Part shown: one piece after another, positions 7,322 to 15,031 of the stretch
Position numbering within the stretch: position 1 is the stretch's first letter
Layout: each line of letters begins with the position of its first letter
Assembly (NCBI GenBank): GCA_002336855.1
Contig: DDEV01000079.1
Location: 3,507 to 22,976 of the forward strand
Length of the DNA: 19,470 bases
Reading direction: 5' to 3'
From: Leucobacter sp. UBA1945
GTDB taxonomy: Bacteria > Actinomycetota > Actinomycetes > Actinomycetales > Microbacteriaceae
Translations under genes and position numbers: made by a program
The notes under the pieces: generated by a model
What the model was told of the DNA's origin: nothing
The model's database searches: none
The model's input: the letters and a program-made list of their open reading frames with translations, nothing else

Positions 7322-8932
7322 ATGAAAACCACCAGGCCAAGGCTGCGGCGTTCCGCGGCCCTCATTGCGTTCGCCGCCGCGAGCGCGCTCGCGCTGTCGG
7401 CGTGCACCGCCGGCGGCGGTGCGGGAGGCAACTCTGACGCGCCGAAGGTGCTCTCGGTCGCTTCGTCCGCATCGGTCACCACGTGGGATCCGGTGCGCTC
7501 GTTCTCGACCGAGGCCTTTTACATGGGCAACGTCTACGAAACGCTGCTCACGAAGAACCCGGAGGGGGCGAATGAAGAGTTCACGCCGGGCCTCGCGAAG
7601 ACCTGGTCAGTGAACGAAGACGGCACCGCCTGGACCTTCGAACTGCAGGAGGACGCCACGTTCCACAGCGGTGAGCCCGTCGACTCGGCCGCGGTGAAGG
7701 CAAGCATCGAGGCGGCCGCAGAATATGGCGGCGCTTCGTTCATCTGGGCTCCGCTCGAGTCGATCGACACCCCAGACGACAAGACCGTGGTGCTGAACCT
7801 CAGCTACGCAGCGCCGGCAGACCTGATCGCCGCAGCGACCTACGGTGCCTGGATCGTCGAACCCTCGGCGCTCGAGGCTTCGAAAGCTGACGAGACCTAC
7901 TTCGAAGAGGGCATCGACGCGGGGTCGGGGCCCTACACGATCGACTCGTACAAGCCGGGATCCGAGGTGGTGCTGAAGGCGGCCGAGGGATACTGGAATG
8001 CCGATAACACCCCGTTCTACGGCACCGTCAGCGTGCAGATCACCCCCGACGCGGTGACCGCGCAGCAGATGCTGACCTCGGGCGAGGTTGATCTGGCCAC
8101 GAACGTTCCGCTCGAGAACGTGCAGGACGTGGCCGACCAGATCGGTGCCGAGGTGCGCACGGGCAACTCGCCGAACAACTTCGTCGGTTTCTTCAACACG
8201 CTTCGCCCGCCGCTCGACAACCCGAAGGTTCGCCAGGCACTCAGCTACGCGATCCCTTACGAAGACATCATCGAGGTCGGCGCATACGGGTACGCGACGC
8301 AGTCGCACGGGCCCGCGCCAAAGGGCATCTTCCCCTACTCAGAAGACGTGCCGCAGTACACCTACGACATCGAGAAGGCGAAGCAGCTGCTCGCCGAGGC
8401 AGGCATTGCGGACGGTCTCGAGCTCAACCTCACCTACTCCTCAGAGAACCCCAACTCGACGCGCTTTGCGCCGCTGATCAAAGACTCCTTTGCCAAGATC
8501 GGCGTGAATGTCAATGTGAAGGGCATGCTCTGGGCCGACCAGTGGGCGGCGGCGCGCGACAACCCGGCCGAGGCGCAAGACATGTTCGTCGTGCTCTACT
8601 GGCCGACCTACAGCGACGCTGGCGTCGACAACCTCTCGGCGCTCTTCGGCTCGTGGAACGGAACTGACAAGCCGTTCTTCAACCTGAGCTACTGGAACAG
8701 CCCTGAGTACGACGCCCTGCTCGCCGAGGCCGCACCGCTCACGGGTAGCGATCGCGAGGCGGCACAGGCGAAGTACGAGGAGGCGATGGACCTGCTCGTC
8801 GATCAGGCGCCGGGCTTCTTTCTCTACGATCAGCAGGCCGTGCAGATCGTGCCGGCGGGGCTTGAGATCGCGCCCTACAACGAGAACTATCCGTTTACGA
8901 CATTCTTCGCCAGCATCAAGCCCAAGGCGTAA
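7322..8932 (+). CDS. ABC transporter substrate-binding lipoprotein (SBP family 5, Opp/Dpp)
   Basis: This 536-residue protein is the extracellular receptor of an oligopeptide-type importer. It has a positively charged N-terminus, a hydrophobic helix at about residues 11-25, and the lipobox L25-S-A-C28, so it should be cleaved before C28 and lipid-anchored to the outer face of the membrane. The mature part shows family-5 features: a TWDPVRSF opening near the ligand cleft, LAKTWSVNEDGTAWTFELQ, ATFHSGEPVDSAAVKASIE, and LDNPKVRQALSYAIPYEDI. Start: ATG at 7322 with GGAGGA five bases upstream. It is the first gene of the operon, followed by a stable stem-loop before the permease genes. Family members bind peptides, nickel, glutathione or amide-like compounds, so the ligand is open; the NylB-like enzyme at the operon's end points to a short amide or peptide. 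Confidence 0.93.
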   Translation: MKTTRPRLRRSAALIAFAAASALALSACTAGGGAGGNSDAPKVLSVASSASVTTWDPVRSFSTEAFYMGNVYETLLTKNPEGANEEFTPGLAKTWSVNEDGTAWTFELQEDATFHSGEPVDSAAVKASIEAAAEYGGASFIWAPLESIDTPDDKTVVLNLSYAAPADLIAAATYGAWIVEPSALEASKADETYFEEGIDAGSGPYTIDSYKPGSEVVLKAAEGYWNADNTPFYGTVSVQITPDAVTAQQMLTSGEVDLATNVPLENVQDVADQIGAEVRTGNSPNNFVGFFNTLRPPLDNPKVRQALSYAIPYEDIIEVGAYGYATQSHGPAPKGIFPYSEDVPQYTYDIEKAKQLLAEAGIADGLELNLTYSSENPNSTRFAPLIKDSFAKIGVNVNVKGMLWADQWAAARDNPAEAQDMFVVLYWPTYSDAGVDNLSALFGSWNGTDKPFFNLSYWNSPEYDALLAEAAPLTGSDREAAQAKYEEAMDLLVDQAPGFFLYDQQAVQIVPAGLEIAPYNENYPFTTFFASIKPKA

Positions 8933-8942
8933 CTGTCAATGT

Positions 8943-8974
8943 GCGTGGGGGGCCGATCTGGGCGGCCCCCACGC
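8943..8974 (+). promoter_or_regulatory. Intercistronic stem-loop between binding protein and permease genes
   Basis: GCGTGGGGG (8943-8951) pairs perfectly with CCCCCACGC (8966-8974), and two more pairs form past a one-base bulge. The hairpin begins 10 nt after the binding-protein stop codon. Such structures are common at this place in ABC importer operons. They either terminate part of the transcripts or protect the upstream message from 3' exonucleases, so the binding protein is made in excess over the membrane parts. No T-run follows. Confidence 0.6.
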
Positions 8975-9009
8975 GGCCTCCCGCCCGTTCCCAATGAGGA
9001 GAACCCGCT

Positions 9010-10041
9010 ATGTGGCGTTTCATCGCCTCGCGTTTGGCGAGTGCCCTGCTCGTGTTGCTCGTGCTCACGATCGTGGTATTCGTGCTCACGCGCATCATCC
9101 CCTCCGACCCCGCGAGTGTGTTCGCCGGGCCGAAGGCACCACCAGAAGAGCTCGACAGAATTCGAGAACGGCTCGGCTTCGACCGGCCACTCATCGTGCA
9201 GTACTTCTCGCAACTGGGCGGGCTGCTCACCGGTGACTGGGGTACCTCGCTCGTCACGCGACGCCCAGTGCTCGCCGAGTTCGCGACCCGCCTCCCCGCA
9301 ACCCTCGAGCTGCTGCTCTCGGCAATCGCCTTCGCCCTCGTCGCGGGCGTGGTGCTCGGGGTAATCGCAACGAAACGCCCGGGCAAGTTCGTCGATGGCC
9401 TCGTGCGGTTTCTCTCGATCGGCGGCATCTCGATGCCCGCATTCTGGCTCGGGCTGCTGCTGCAGATACTCTTCGTGAATCGCCTCGGGCTGCTGCCCGC
9501 CACGGGGCAGTTCAGTCGCGATCTTGAATTCATCAGCCCGATCACGCCGGTCACGCATTTTCCGATGCTCGACAGTCTCATCACCGGCAACTGGGTCGCC
9601 TGGTCAGACGGCCTGGCGCACCTGATTCTGCCCATGCTGACGCTCGCCGCATACCCAATGGGCCTCATCGCGAGAATGACCCGCGCGTCGATGCTCGAGG
9701 TGCAGGGCCAGGACTACATCTTTACCGCAAACGCATACGGGCTCGGCGAGCGCATGATCCGCTGGCGCCTGGCGCTCAAGAACGCGATCTCGCCCACCCT
9801 CACCGTGGCGGGCCTCTCGGCCGCCTACGCGCTGACGGGCACGTTCTTCGTCGAGGTCGTCTTCAACTGGCCGGGCATCGGGCACTTCGCGGTGACCGCC
9901 ATGACCCAGGTCGACTACCCAGTCATCATCGCCATCACACTGCTCGGAGCCGGCGGCTACCTCATCGCCAACCTCATCGTCGACATCGCCCAGGCGAAGA
10001 TCGACCCGCGTGTGCGTCTCGGAGAGGAGGGTGCGGCATGA
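9010..10041 (+). CDS. ABC transporter permease, DppB/OppB type
   Basis: This is a 343-residue inner-membrane protein with about six helices, the first of the two different permeases of an Opp/Dpp importer. It begins with the usual hydrophobic helix (residues about 7-28, ending TRIIPSDP) and then the ERLGFDRPLIVQY amphipathic segment that most DppB proteins show. The coupling helix that contacts the ATPase, the EAA-like loop, is visible as TANAYGLGERMIRWRLALKN. The C-terminal FFVEVVFNWPGIG stretch is another family landmark. Start: ATG at 9010, with GAGGAG at 8996-9001 and spacing 8. The stop codon overlaps the next gene's start by 4 bp (ATGA), implying translational coupling. Substrate specificity lies mainly in the binding protein. 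Confidence 0.95.
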   Translation: MWRFIASRLASALLVLLVLTIVVFVLTRIIPSDPASVFAGPKAPPEELDRIRERLGFDRPLIVQYFSQLGGLLTGDWGTSLVTRRPVLAEFATRLPATLELLLSAIAFALVAGVVLGVIATKRPGKFVDGLVRFLSIGGISMPAFWLGLLLQILFVNRLGLLPATGQFSRDLEFISPITPVTHFPMLDSLITGNWVAWSDGLAHLILPMLTLAAYPMGLIARMTRASMLEVQGQDYIFTANAYGLGERMIRWRLALKNAISPTLTVAGLSAAYALTGTFFVEVVFNWPGIGHFAVTAMTQVDYPVIIAITLLGAGGYLIANLIVDIAQAKIDPRVRLGEEGAA

Positions 10042-10946
10042 TCGATCCGCTGCTCACCACATCGACAAAGCTCCCCGACTTCGCTCCGATGGAGCAGGGC
10101 TTCTTCGCGCGCACCAAGAGAGTATTCACGAAGGATCGCCTCGCCCTCATCGGTGCCGCTCTCATCGTGCTGATGCTGATCCTCGCCGCCTTCGGCCAGT
10201 GGATCGCACCCTACCCGAGCGAGGGGCTCGGCGTGACCAACGTCGGCCAACGCAACCTGCCGCCGAGTGGCGCGAACTGGTTCGGCACTGATCAGCTGGG
10301 TCGCGACGTGCTCAGCCGCATCATCATGGGCGCCCGCCCGGCGCTCACGGTCGCGCTTACCGTCGTGGCGCTCGCCGCCTTGATCGGCATTCCGCTCGGC
10401 GCCATCGCGGGCTACCGCGGCGGCTGGCTCGATAACCTGCTCATGCGCATCACCGAGATCTTCCAGGCGTTTCCGCCGCTACTGCTCGCGATGGTCATCG
10501 TCGCAGTGCTCGGCCCGAGCCTGATGAACGCGGGCATCGCCCTCGCGATCTCGTGGTGGCCCTGGTACGCCCGGCTCATTCGTGCGGAAGCGAGGTCGCT
10601 GCGCGAGCGACCCTACGTCGAGGCCGCGAGGTCGAGCGGTGTGCCCGTGTGGCGCATCATTCCGCGGCATATTCTGCGCAACGCGATGACGCCGGTGCTC
10701 ATTCAGGCGACCGTCGACATCGGCACCGTCGTGCTCGCGGCCGGCTCGCTCGCGTTCATCGGCCTCGGAGCCCAGCCGCCCGAGCCCGACTGGGGTCTCA
10801 TGGTCTCAGAGGGCCGCGGCTCGATCTTCACCTACTGGTGGGTGTCAACATTCCCCGGTCTCGCGATCTTCATCACCGTGCTCGGCTTCAACCTGCTCGG
10901 CGACTCGCTGCGAGACCTGCTCGACCCGAGGCAGGTGAAGCGATGA
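10038..10946 (+). CDS. ABC transporter permease, DppC/OppC type
   Basis: The 302-residue protein is the second permease of the importer. It has the N-terminal OppC_N segment: a cytoplasmic tail, one helix (about residues 33-55), then an extracytoplasmic stretch ending in WFGTDQLGRDVLSRI, which is nearly invariant in DppC proteins. Five more helices follow. The EAA loop for ATPase docking reads EAARSSGVPVWRIIPRHILRN, shown here only as a landmark, and the late AFIGLGAQPPEPDWG motif is typical. It overlaps both neighbours by 4 bp, so the permeases and first ATPase should be made in matched amounts. It forms a heterodimer with the preceding permease. Confidence 0.95.
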   Translation: MIDPLLTTSTKLPDFAPMEQGFFARTKRVFTKDRLALIGAALIVLMLILAAFGQWIAPYPSEGLGVTNVGQRNLPPSGANWFGTDQLGRDVLSRIIMGARPALTVALTVVALAALIGIPLGAIAGYRGGWLDNLLMRITEIFQAFPPLLLAMVIVAVLGPSLMNAGIALAISWWPWYARLIRAEARSLRERPYVEAARSSGVPVWRIIPRHILRNAMTPVLIQATVDIGTVVLAAGSLAFIGLGAQPPEPDWGLMVSEGRGSIFTYWWVSTFPGLAIFITVLGFNLLGDSLRDLLDPRQVKR

Positions 10947-11941
10947 GCAAGCTGCTCGAAATCGAAGACCTCACGCTTGAGTTCAGTGAGCGCGGCGAGG
11001 TCACGAACCGCCCGCTGCGAGGCGTGACCCTCGAGATCGCCGAAGGCGAGATCCTCGGTGTCGTCGGTGAAACCGGCTGCGGTAAGAGCCTGACGGGCCT
11101 CGCAACCCTCGGGCTGCTGCCCACGGGCGCGACCCCCGGTGGCCGCATTCTGATCGACGGAGAAGAACAAAAGCTCGGCGCGCCATCGAAGCTTCGCGGC
11201 AACGCGATCTCGATCGTCTTTCAGAACCCGGGCACGGCATTCAACCCGCTGTTCACGCTCGGGCGGCAGATGGAAGACGTGCTGGCGCGGCACAAGGGCC
11301 TCTCGCGAAAGCAACGCACGCAGCGCAGACAGCACATTCTCGGCTACCTCGAGCAGGTGGGGCTGCCCGACCCCGAGCGTGTCTACGACAGCTATGCGCA
11401 CGAGCTCTCGGGCGGCATGCTACAGCGCGCGATGATCGCCATGGCGCTCGTGTGCGAACCACGACTGTTGATCCTCGACGAACCCACGACCGCACTCGAC
11501 GTGACTGTTGCGAAGCAGATTCTCGACCTCGTGCTCTCGTTGCGCGACCGCTTCGGGTTCGGCGTGATGCTCATCACGCACAACCTCGGCGTGGTGCGCG
11601 AGGTGTGCGACCGCGTCGCCGTGCTCTATGCGGGGCGCGTGATCGAGACCGGTTCGACGGCTCAGGTGCTCTCGCGGCCGGCGCACCCCTACACGCGAGG
11701 GCTGCTGAATGCGCTGCCCGCAAGGCACCGGCAGGGCGAACAGCTCGAGGCGATCACGGGTCAGGTGCCCGCGCGACTGGTCGACGTCGAGGGGTGCGTG
11801 TTCGCTGCGCGGTGCCCGATCGCTGTTGAGCGATGCCTCACCACCGACCCGCGGCCGGTGCACGTGCCTGGTCAGTCGAGCGAGGGCGCTGAGCACGTCG
11901 CGGCGTGTATTCGCGTCGCAGAGCTGGAGGTGGCGCGATGA
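10943..11941 (+). CDS. ABC transporter ATPase, DppD/OppD type, with C-terminal Cys cluster
   Basis: This is a 332-residue cytoplasmic ATPase of the importer. Motifs: Walker A G42-E-T-G-C-G-K-S49, signature LSGGMLQR from L155, Walker B with D179 and E180, and switch H213. The C-terminal oligopeptide-transporter extension contains four cysteines, C285-x5-C291-x6-C298-x23-C322. This arrangement binds a [4Fe-4S] cluster in characterised DppD-type proteins, so a cluster is likely here too. Start: ATG at 10943, overlapping the permease stop by 4 bp. Much longer upstream extensions of the same frame run through the permease gene and are rejected. It pairs with the following ATPase, which lacks the cysteine extension, giving an asymmetric ATPase dimer. 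Confidence 0.95.
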   Translation: MSKLLEIEDLTLEFSERGEVTNRPLRGVTLEIAEGEILGVVGETGCGKSLTGLATLGLLPTGATPGGRILIDGEEQKLGAPSKLRGNAISIVFQNPGTAFNPLFTLGRQMEDVLARHKGLSRKQRTQRRQHILGYLEQVGLPDPERVYDSYAHELSGGMLQRAMIAMALVCEPRLLILDEPTTALDVTVAKQILDLVLSLRDRFGFGVMLITHNLGVVREVCDRVAVLYAGRVIETGSTAQVLSRPAHPYTRGLLNALPARHRQGEQLEAITGQVPARLVDVEGCVFAARCPIAVERCLTTDPRPVHVPGQSSEGAEHVAACIRVAELEVAR

Positions 11942-12717
11942 GCGCGGTGCTCGAAGTCGAGAACATGGTGAAGGTGTTTCGCGCGCGCGGCCGTGAGGTG
12001 CGTGCCGTCGATGACGTCAGTTTCACCGTGCGCGAGGGGCGCACCTTTGGTCTGGTTGGCGAGTCGGGTTCGGGCAAGTCGACGGTGGCGCGCTGCGCGC
12101 TGCGATTGATCGAACCGACATCGGGGGTCAGCAGGGTTTCGGGCGAGGATCTCGGGGCGCTCGGCCGCCGCCAGCTTCGTGAGAAGCGCCGCGCGTTCGG
12201 CATGGTGTTTCAGAACCCCGTCGCCGCACTCAACCCGCGCATGTCGATTCGCGATTCGATCTCCGAGCCATTGCGCACGCATACCCGCATGAGCGCGAAA
12301 GAGCTCGATGCGAGAGTGCTCGAACTGCTCGACGAGGTCGGGCTGAGCCGAAGCCACGCGACGCGGCTGCCGCACCAGCTTTCGGGCGGCCAGTGCCAGC
12401 GAGTGGGCATCGCACGTGCGCTTTCGACCCGGCCGAAGCTTCTGGTGCTCGATGAGCCGACCAGCGCGCTCGACGTGTCGGTGCAGGCGCAGGTGTTGAA
12501 CCTGTTGCAGCAGCTTCGAGACGAGCATCAGCTCAGCTACTTGCTGATCTCGCACGACCTCGACGTCGTGCGCTACATGAGCGAGGACGCCGGCGTGATG
12601 CGTCGCGGCCAGCTCGTCGAGGTCGGCCCCGCGAGCGAGGTGCTAGTCGCGCCGCGTGAGGAGTACACGAAGCAGCTGCTCGCGTCGATGCCGCAGCCTC
12701 CGGGGGCGGTGGCATGA
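11938..12717 (+). CDS. ABC transporter ATPase, DppF/OppF type, short form
   Basis: The second ATPase has 259 residues. Motifs are complete: Walker A G41-E-S-G-S-G-K-S48, signature LSGGQCQR from L148, Walker B D172-E173, and switch H206. Many OppF/DppF proteins run to about 310-330 residues with a C-terminal cysteine-containing extension. This one stops shortly after the ATPase core (ending near LASMPQPP) and has no such cysteines. Start: ATG at 11938, overlapping the previous stop by 4 bp; a GTG 33 bp upstream is possible but would add an unrelated arginine-rich tail. It energises import together with the partner ATPase. Short forms of this kind occur in other importers, so I do not read it as a truncated pseudogene. 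Confidence 0.94.
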   Translation: MSAVLEVENMVKVFRARGREVRAVDDVSFTVREGRTFGLVGESGSGKSTVARCALRLIEPTSGVSRVSGEDLGALGRRQLREKRRAFGMVFQNPVAALNPRMSIRDSISEPLRTHTRMSAKELDARVLELLDEVGLSRSHATRLPHQLSGGQCQRVGIARALSTRPKLLVLDEPTSALDVSVQAQVLNLLQQLRDEHQLSYLLISHDLDVVRYMSEDAGVMRRGQLVEVGPASEVLVAPREEYTKQLLASMPQPPGAVA

Positions 12718-12773
12718 GCACGGAGCCGCAGGAACTGACTACGCAGGAACGGTTACAGAAGAAGGAAGTGCAG

Positions 12774-13955
12774 ATGAGCACGCTGGGTGCACCAGACACG
12801 GTCACAGCGCAGCGCCGGGCAGCGCTCGGCGTCATGGAGTCTCCGACGCTCGACAGCTGGCAAGAGGGGCCGCACAATCGCTGGGTGTTCCGCAATGTCG
12901 AAGAGACGATTCCCTCGGCGCGCATCTCGCACCGCCCCGCCTCCGCGGTCATGCCCTCACTCGGGCTGGGTGCCATAGAAGGTGTGAGCGACCTCGCGTC
13001 GCGCCTCGAATCCACCTACACCGACGGGCTCGTGGTCGAACGAGGCGGGCAGGTCGTCGCCGAATACTATGCGCCCGGGTTCGGGCCGGGCCAAACTCAT
13101 CTGCTGATGAGCGTCTCGAAGTCGCTGTGCGCGATTGTCGTGGGGTCGCTGTGCGATGACGGGCTGATCGATCCTTTGCGAAACCTTGAACACTACCTGC
13201 CGGGACTCGCGGGGAGCGCCTTCGCGGACGCAACCATCGAGCAACTGCTCGACATGACCGCGGCGGTCGACTACAGCGAGGACTACGACGACCCTGCGTC
13301 GGAGGTGCAGTTGCAAGACCGCGCGGGGGGCTGGCGAACGAACCGCCCCGGCGACCCCGCAGACACCTACGAGTTCTTGGCGCGGCTGAAGCGAAGCAAA
13401 CCTCACGGCGAGGTGTTTCAGTACTGCTCTGCGACGACCGACACCCTCGGGCTGCTCGTCGAGGCGGTGACCGGTCAGCGCTATTCAGAGGTGCTCGCCG
13501 AGCGCCTCTGGAGCAAGCTCGGGGCGGACCAAGAAGCGCGCATCTCGATCGACCGCGGCGGCATCGCGATTGCGAACGCCGGCATTTCGTGCACGACGCG
13601 CGACCTTGCCAGGGTGGGGCGGCTCATGCTGAGCGGTGGCGTGGCGGCAGGCGGCCGGGTGGTGTCAGAGCAGTGGGTAACGCAGACGCTGGCGGGCGGC
13701 GACTCGTCGAAGTGGCAGAGCGCGAGGCGCGACCTCTATCCCGAGGGGTCGTATCGAAACCAGTGGTGGGCGACGGGCAACGCGCGCGGAAACGTGTACG
13801 CGGTCGGCATCTACGGTCAGTACATCTGGCTCGACCCGGCGTCTGACACGGTCATTGCGAAGTTCTCAACCGAACCCGCGGCCGTCGGCACGGCCAGCGC
13901 TGCGGCTCATTCGGAGCTCTTCGCCGATATCTGCGAGGTGTTCGCGGGGGAGTGA
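12774..13955 (+). CDS. NylB-like serine hydrolase (6-aminohexanoate-dimer hydrolase family, class C beta-lactamase fold)
   Basis: The 393-residue enzyme has the class C beta-lactamase/DD-peptidase fold. Catalytic residues: S113 and K116 in MSVSKS (SxxK) and Y217 in QYCS. Recalled NylB of Arthrobacter KI72 aligns almost without gaps (PTLDSWQE..PHNRW, DPASEVQ, GDPADTYEF, CTxRDLARVGR, EGSYxxQWW). NylB residues S112, K115, Y170, D181, Y215 and N266 correspond to S113, K116, Y171, D182, Y217 and N268. There is no signal peptide, so it acts in the cytoplasm, presumably on amides delivered by the importer encoded just upstream. ATG 12774 is chosen because AAGGA (12762-12766) lies 7 nt upstream and the length then equals NylB (392). 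The alternative ATG at 12714 overlaps the ATPase stop and adds 20 residues. Esterase or another amidase activity is equally possible. Confidence 0.88.
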   Translation: MSTLGAPDTVTAQRRAALGVMESPTLDSWQEGPHNRWVFRNVEETIPSARISHRPASAVMPSLGLGAIEGVSDLASRLESTYTDGLVVERGGQVVAEYYAPGFGPGQTHLLMSVSKSLCAIVVGSLCDDGLIDPLRNLEHYLPGLAGSAFADATIEQLLDMTAAVDYSEDYDDPASEVQLQDRAGGWRTNRPGDPADTYEFLARLKRSKPHGEVFQYCSATTDTLGLLVEAVTGQRYSEVLAERLWSKLGADQEARISIDRGGIAIANAGISCTTRDLARVGRLMLSGGVAAGGRVVSEQWVTQTLAGGDSSKWQSARRDLYPEGSYRNQWWATGNARGNVYAVGIYGQYIWLDPASDTVIAKFSTEPAAVGTASAAAHSELFADICEVFAGE

Positions 13956-13966
13956 GCGTTGCTGCC

Positions 13967-14923
13967 TCAGTCGACGGAGCGATCGGCATACACGACCCTG
14001 CGAGCAGGAAACGGGTGCGGCGCCTCCCAAACCTGGGGGTAGAGGTGGGCGGTGAACTCGCTGAGCTCGACGAGCACCTGCTCGATCTCTCGCGACGCGA
14101 AGTGCAGCGGTTCCCAGACACCGAAGAGCGGAAAGATGATGTCGCTGCCCTGGGCGCGAATGGGGATGCTGTGCAGCCCGTAGCGTGAATCGTCGGAGAT
14201 CACGCAGACGCCCCGCCCGGCAGCGGTGAGAGCCTGTGCGGTGGTCGGCGAGGCTGTCTCGGCGGCGCTGCTATAGGTGAGCCCCTCTGCCGCGACGGCG
14301 ACATCGAACATGTGCCGCACGTAGTGGGCAGAGGTGACCATGATGAGCGGTTCTTTGACGAGCTCAGAGATCGACACCCAGTCGCGCCCTACGAAACGGT
14401 GACCGTCTGGCACCTGCGCCCACAGGTAGGCGTGGCCGATGACGTGATAATTGAGTGTCGCTGGTGGGATTCTCGTGCCGACCGCGAAGTCGGCTTCGCC
14501 CGCGATCAGCCTCATGTAGATCTGCTCCGACACCTGCTCGGCCACCGCGACCTCGACGACGTCGCGAATCAGCCCCTGCTCGCCTTTCTCGACGATGAAG
14601 GGGGCGATGATGTCGGTCACGGTGGTGGAGGCAGAGACCACCGAGAGCTCGGTCACATTGCCCTTCGCGATCATCGACGCGGTGAACTCGGCCTGTGACG
14701 CGCGCAGCAGCAGGTCGCGGGCGACCGGCAAGAAGTTGCGCCCAGCGGCCGTGGGCACCAGCCCCTTCGGAGTTCGCTCGAACAGCGCGAAGCCCAGCCT
14801 CGTCTCGAGGTTGCGAATCTGTCTGCTGAGTGAAGGTTGAGCCACGCGCACCGCGGCGGCCGCGGCGTGCAGCGAGCCGTGCTCGCAGACCGCGGCGAAG
14901 TAGCTGAGCAGCCGAAGTTCCAT
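13967..14923 (-). CDS. LysR-type transcriptional regulator
   Basis: This is a complete 318-residue LysR-type regulator. The N-terminal winged helix is textbook: MELRLLSYFAAVCEHGSLHA, then AQPSLSRQIRNLE as recognition helix and LGFALFERTPKGL as wing (residues about 1-60). A linker helix and a two-subdomain effector domain follow. The start at 14923 is set by the MELR beginning and by a TACGCT box six bases upstream; a longer frame running into rlmH is rejected. It converges with the NylB-like gene (11 bp between stops) and is divergent from rlmH. rlmH is a housekeeping gene, so the more likely target besides itself is the amide/peptide uptake operon, whose promoter lies 6.7 kb away. A 26-bp dyad upstream of its own start is a candidate autoregulatory site. 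Confidence 0.94.
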   Translation of the reverse strand: MELRLLSYFAAVCEHGSLHAAAAAVRVAQPSLSRQIRNLETRLGFALFERTPKGLVPTAAGRNFLPVARDLLLRASQAEFTASMIAKGNVTELSVVSASTTVTDIIAPFIVEKGEQGLIRDVVEVAVAEQVSEQIYMRLIAGEADFAVGTRIPPATLNYHVIGHAYLWAQVPDGHRFVGRDWVSISELVKEPLIMVTSAHYVRHMFDVAVAAEGLTYSSAAETASPTTAQALTAAGRGVCVISDDSRYGLHSIPIRAQGSDIIFPLFGVWEPLHFASREIEQVLVELSEFTAHLYPQVWEAPHPFPARRVVYADRSVD

Positions 14924-14929
14924 GGTTAC

Positions 14930-14935
14930 AGCGTA
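14930..14935 (-). promoter_or_regulatory. -10 box placed for a leaderless transcript of the LysR-type gene
   Basis: Read on the minus strand, TACGCT ends 6 nt before the ATG (14923), and no Shine-Dalgarno sequence precedes it. This is the same layout as at other genes in the window. Confidence 0.45.
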
Positions 14936-14958
14936 CGGAGCGGGGCGATTGCTCGCCA

Positions 14959-14984
14959 GTATCACTTTTCGGCGCATCTGATAC
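14959..14984. promoter_or_regulatory. Candidate LysR-type operator (inverted repeat GTATCA-N14-TGATAC)
   Basis: GTATCA (14959-14964) and TGATAC (14979-14984) are a perfect 6-bp inverted repeat with a 14-bp AT-rich-flanked spacer. The centre lies about 48 bp upstream of the LysR-type gene's start. LysR-type proteins usually bind a dyad between -75 and -40 of their own divergent promoter region, so the place fits autoregulation. It is also about 60 bp upstream of the rlmH -10 box. Confidence 0.4.
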
Positions 14985-15031
14985 CTCTCAGGCATCGTGG
15001 GCGTGCGTGCGCGAGTTACAGTCGCAGGTAC

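Noticed and set aside
10553..10942. Long N-terminal extension of the first transporter ATPase.
   Set aside because: It lies entirely inside the DppC-type permease gene in another frame; the ATGA overlap at 10943 is the normal operon start.
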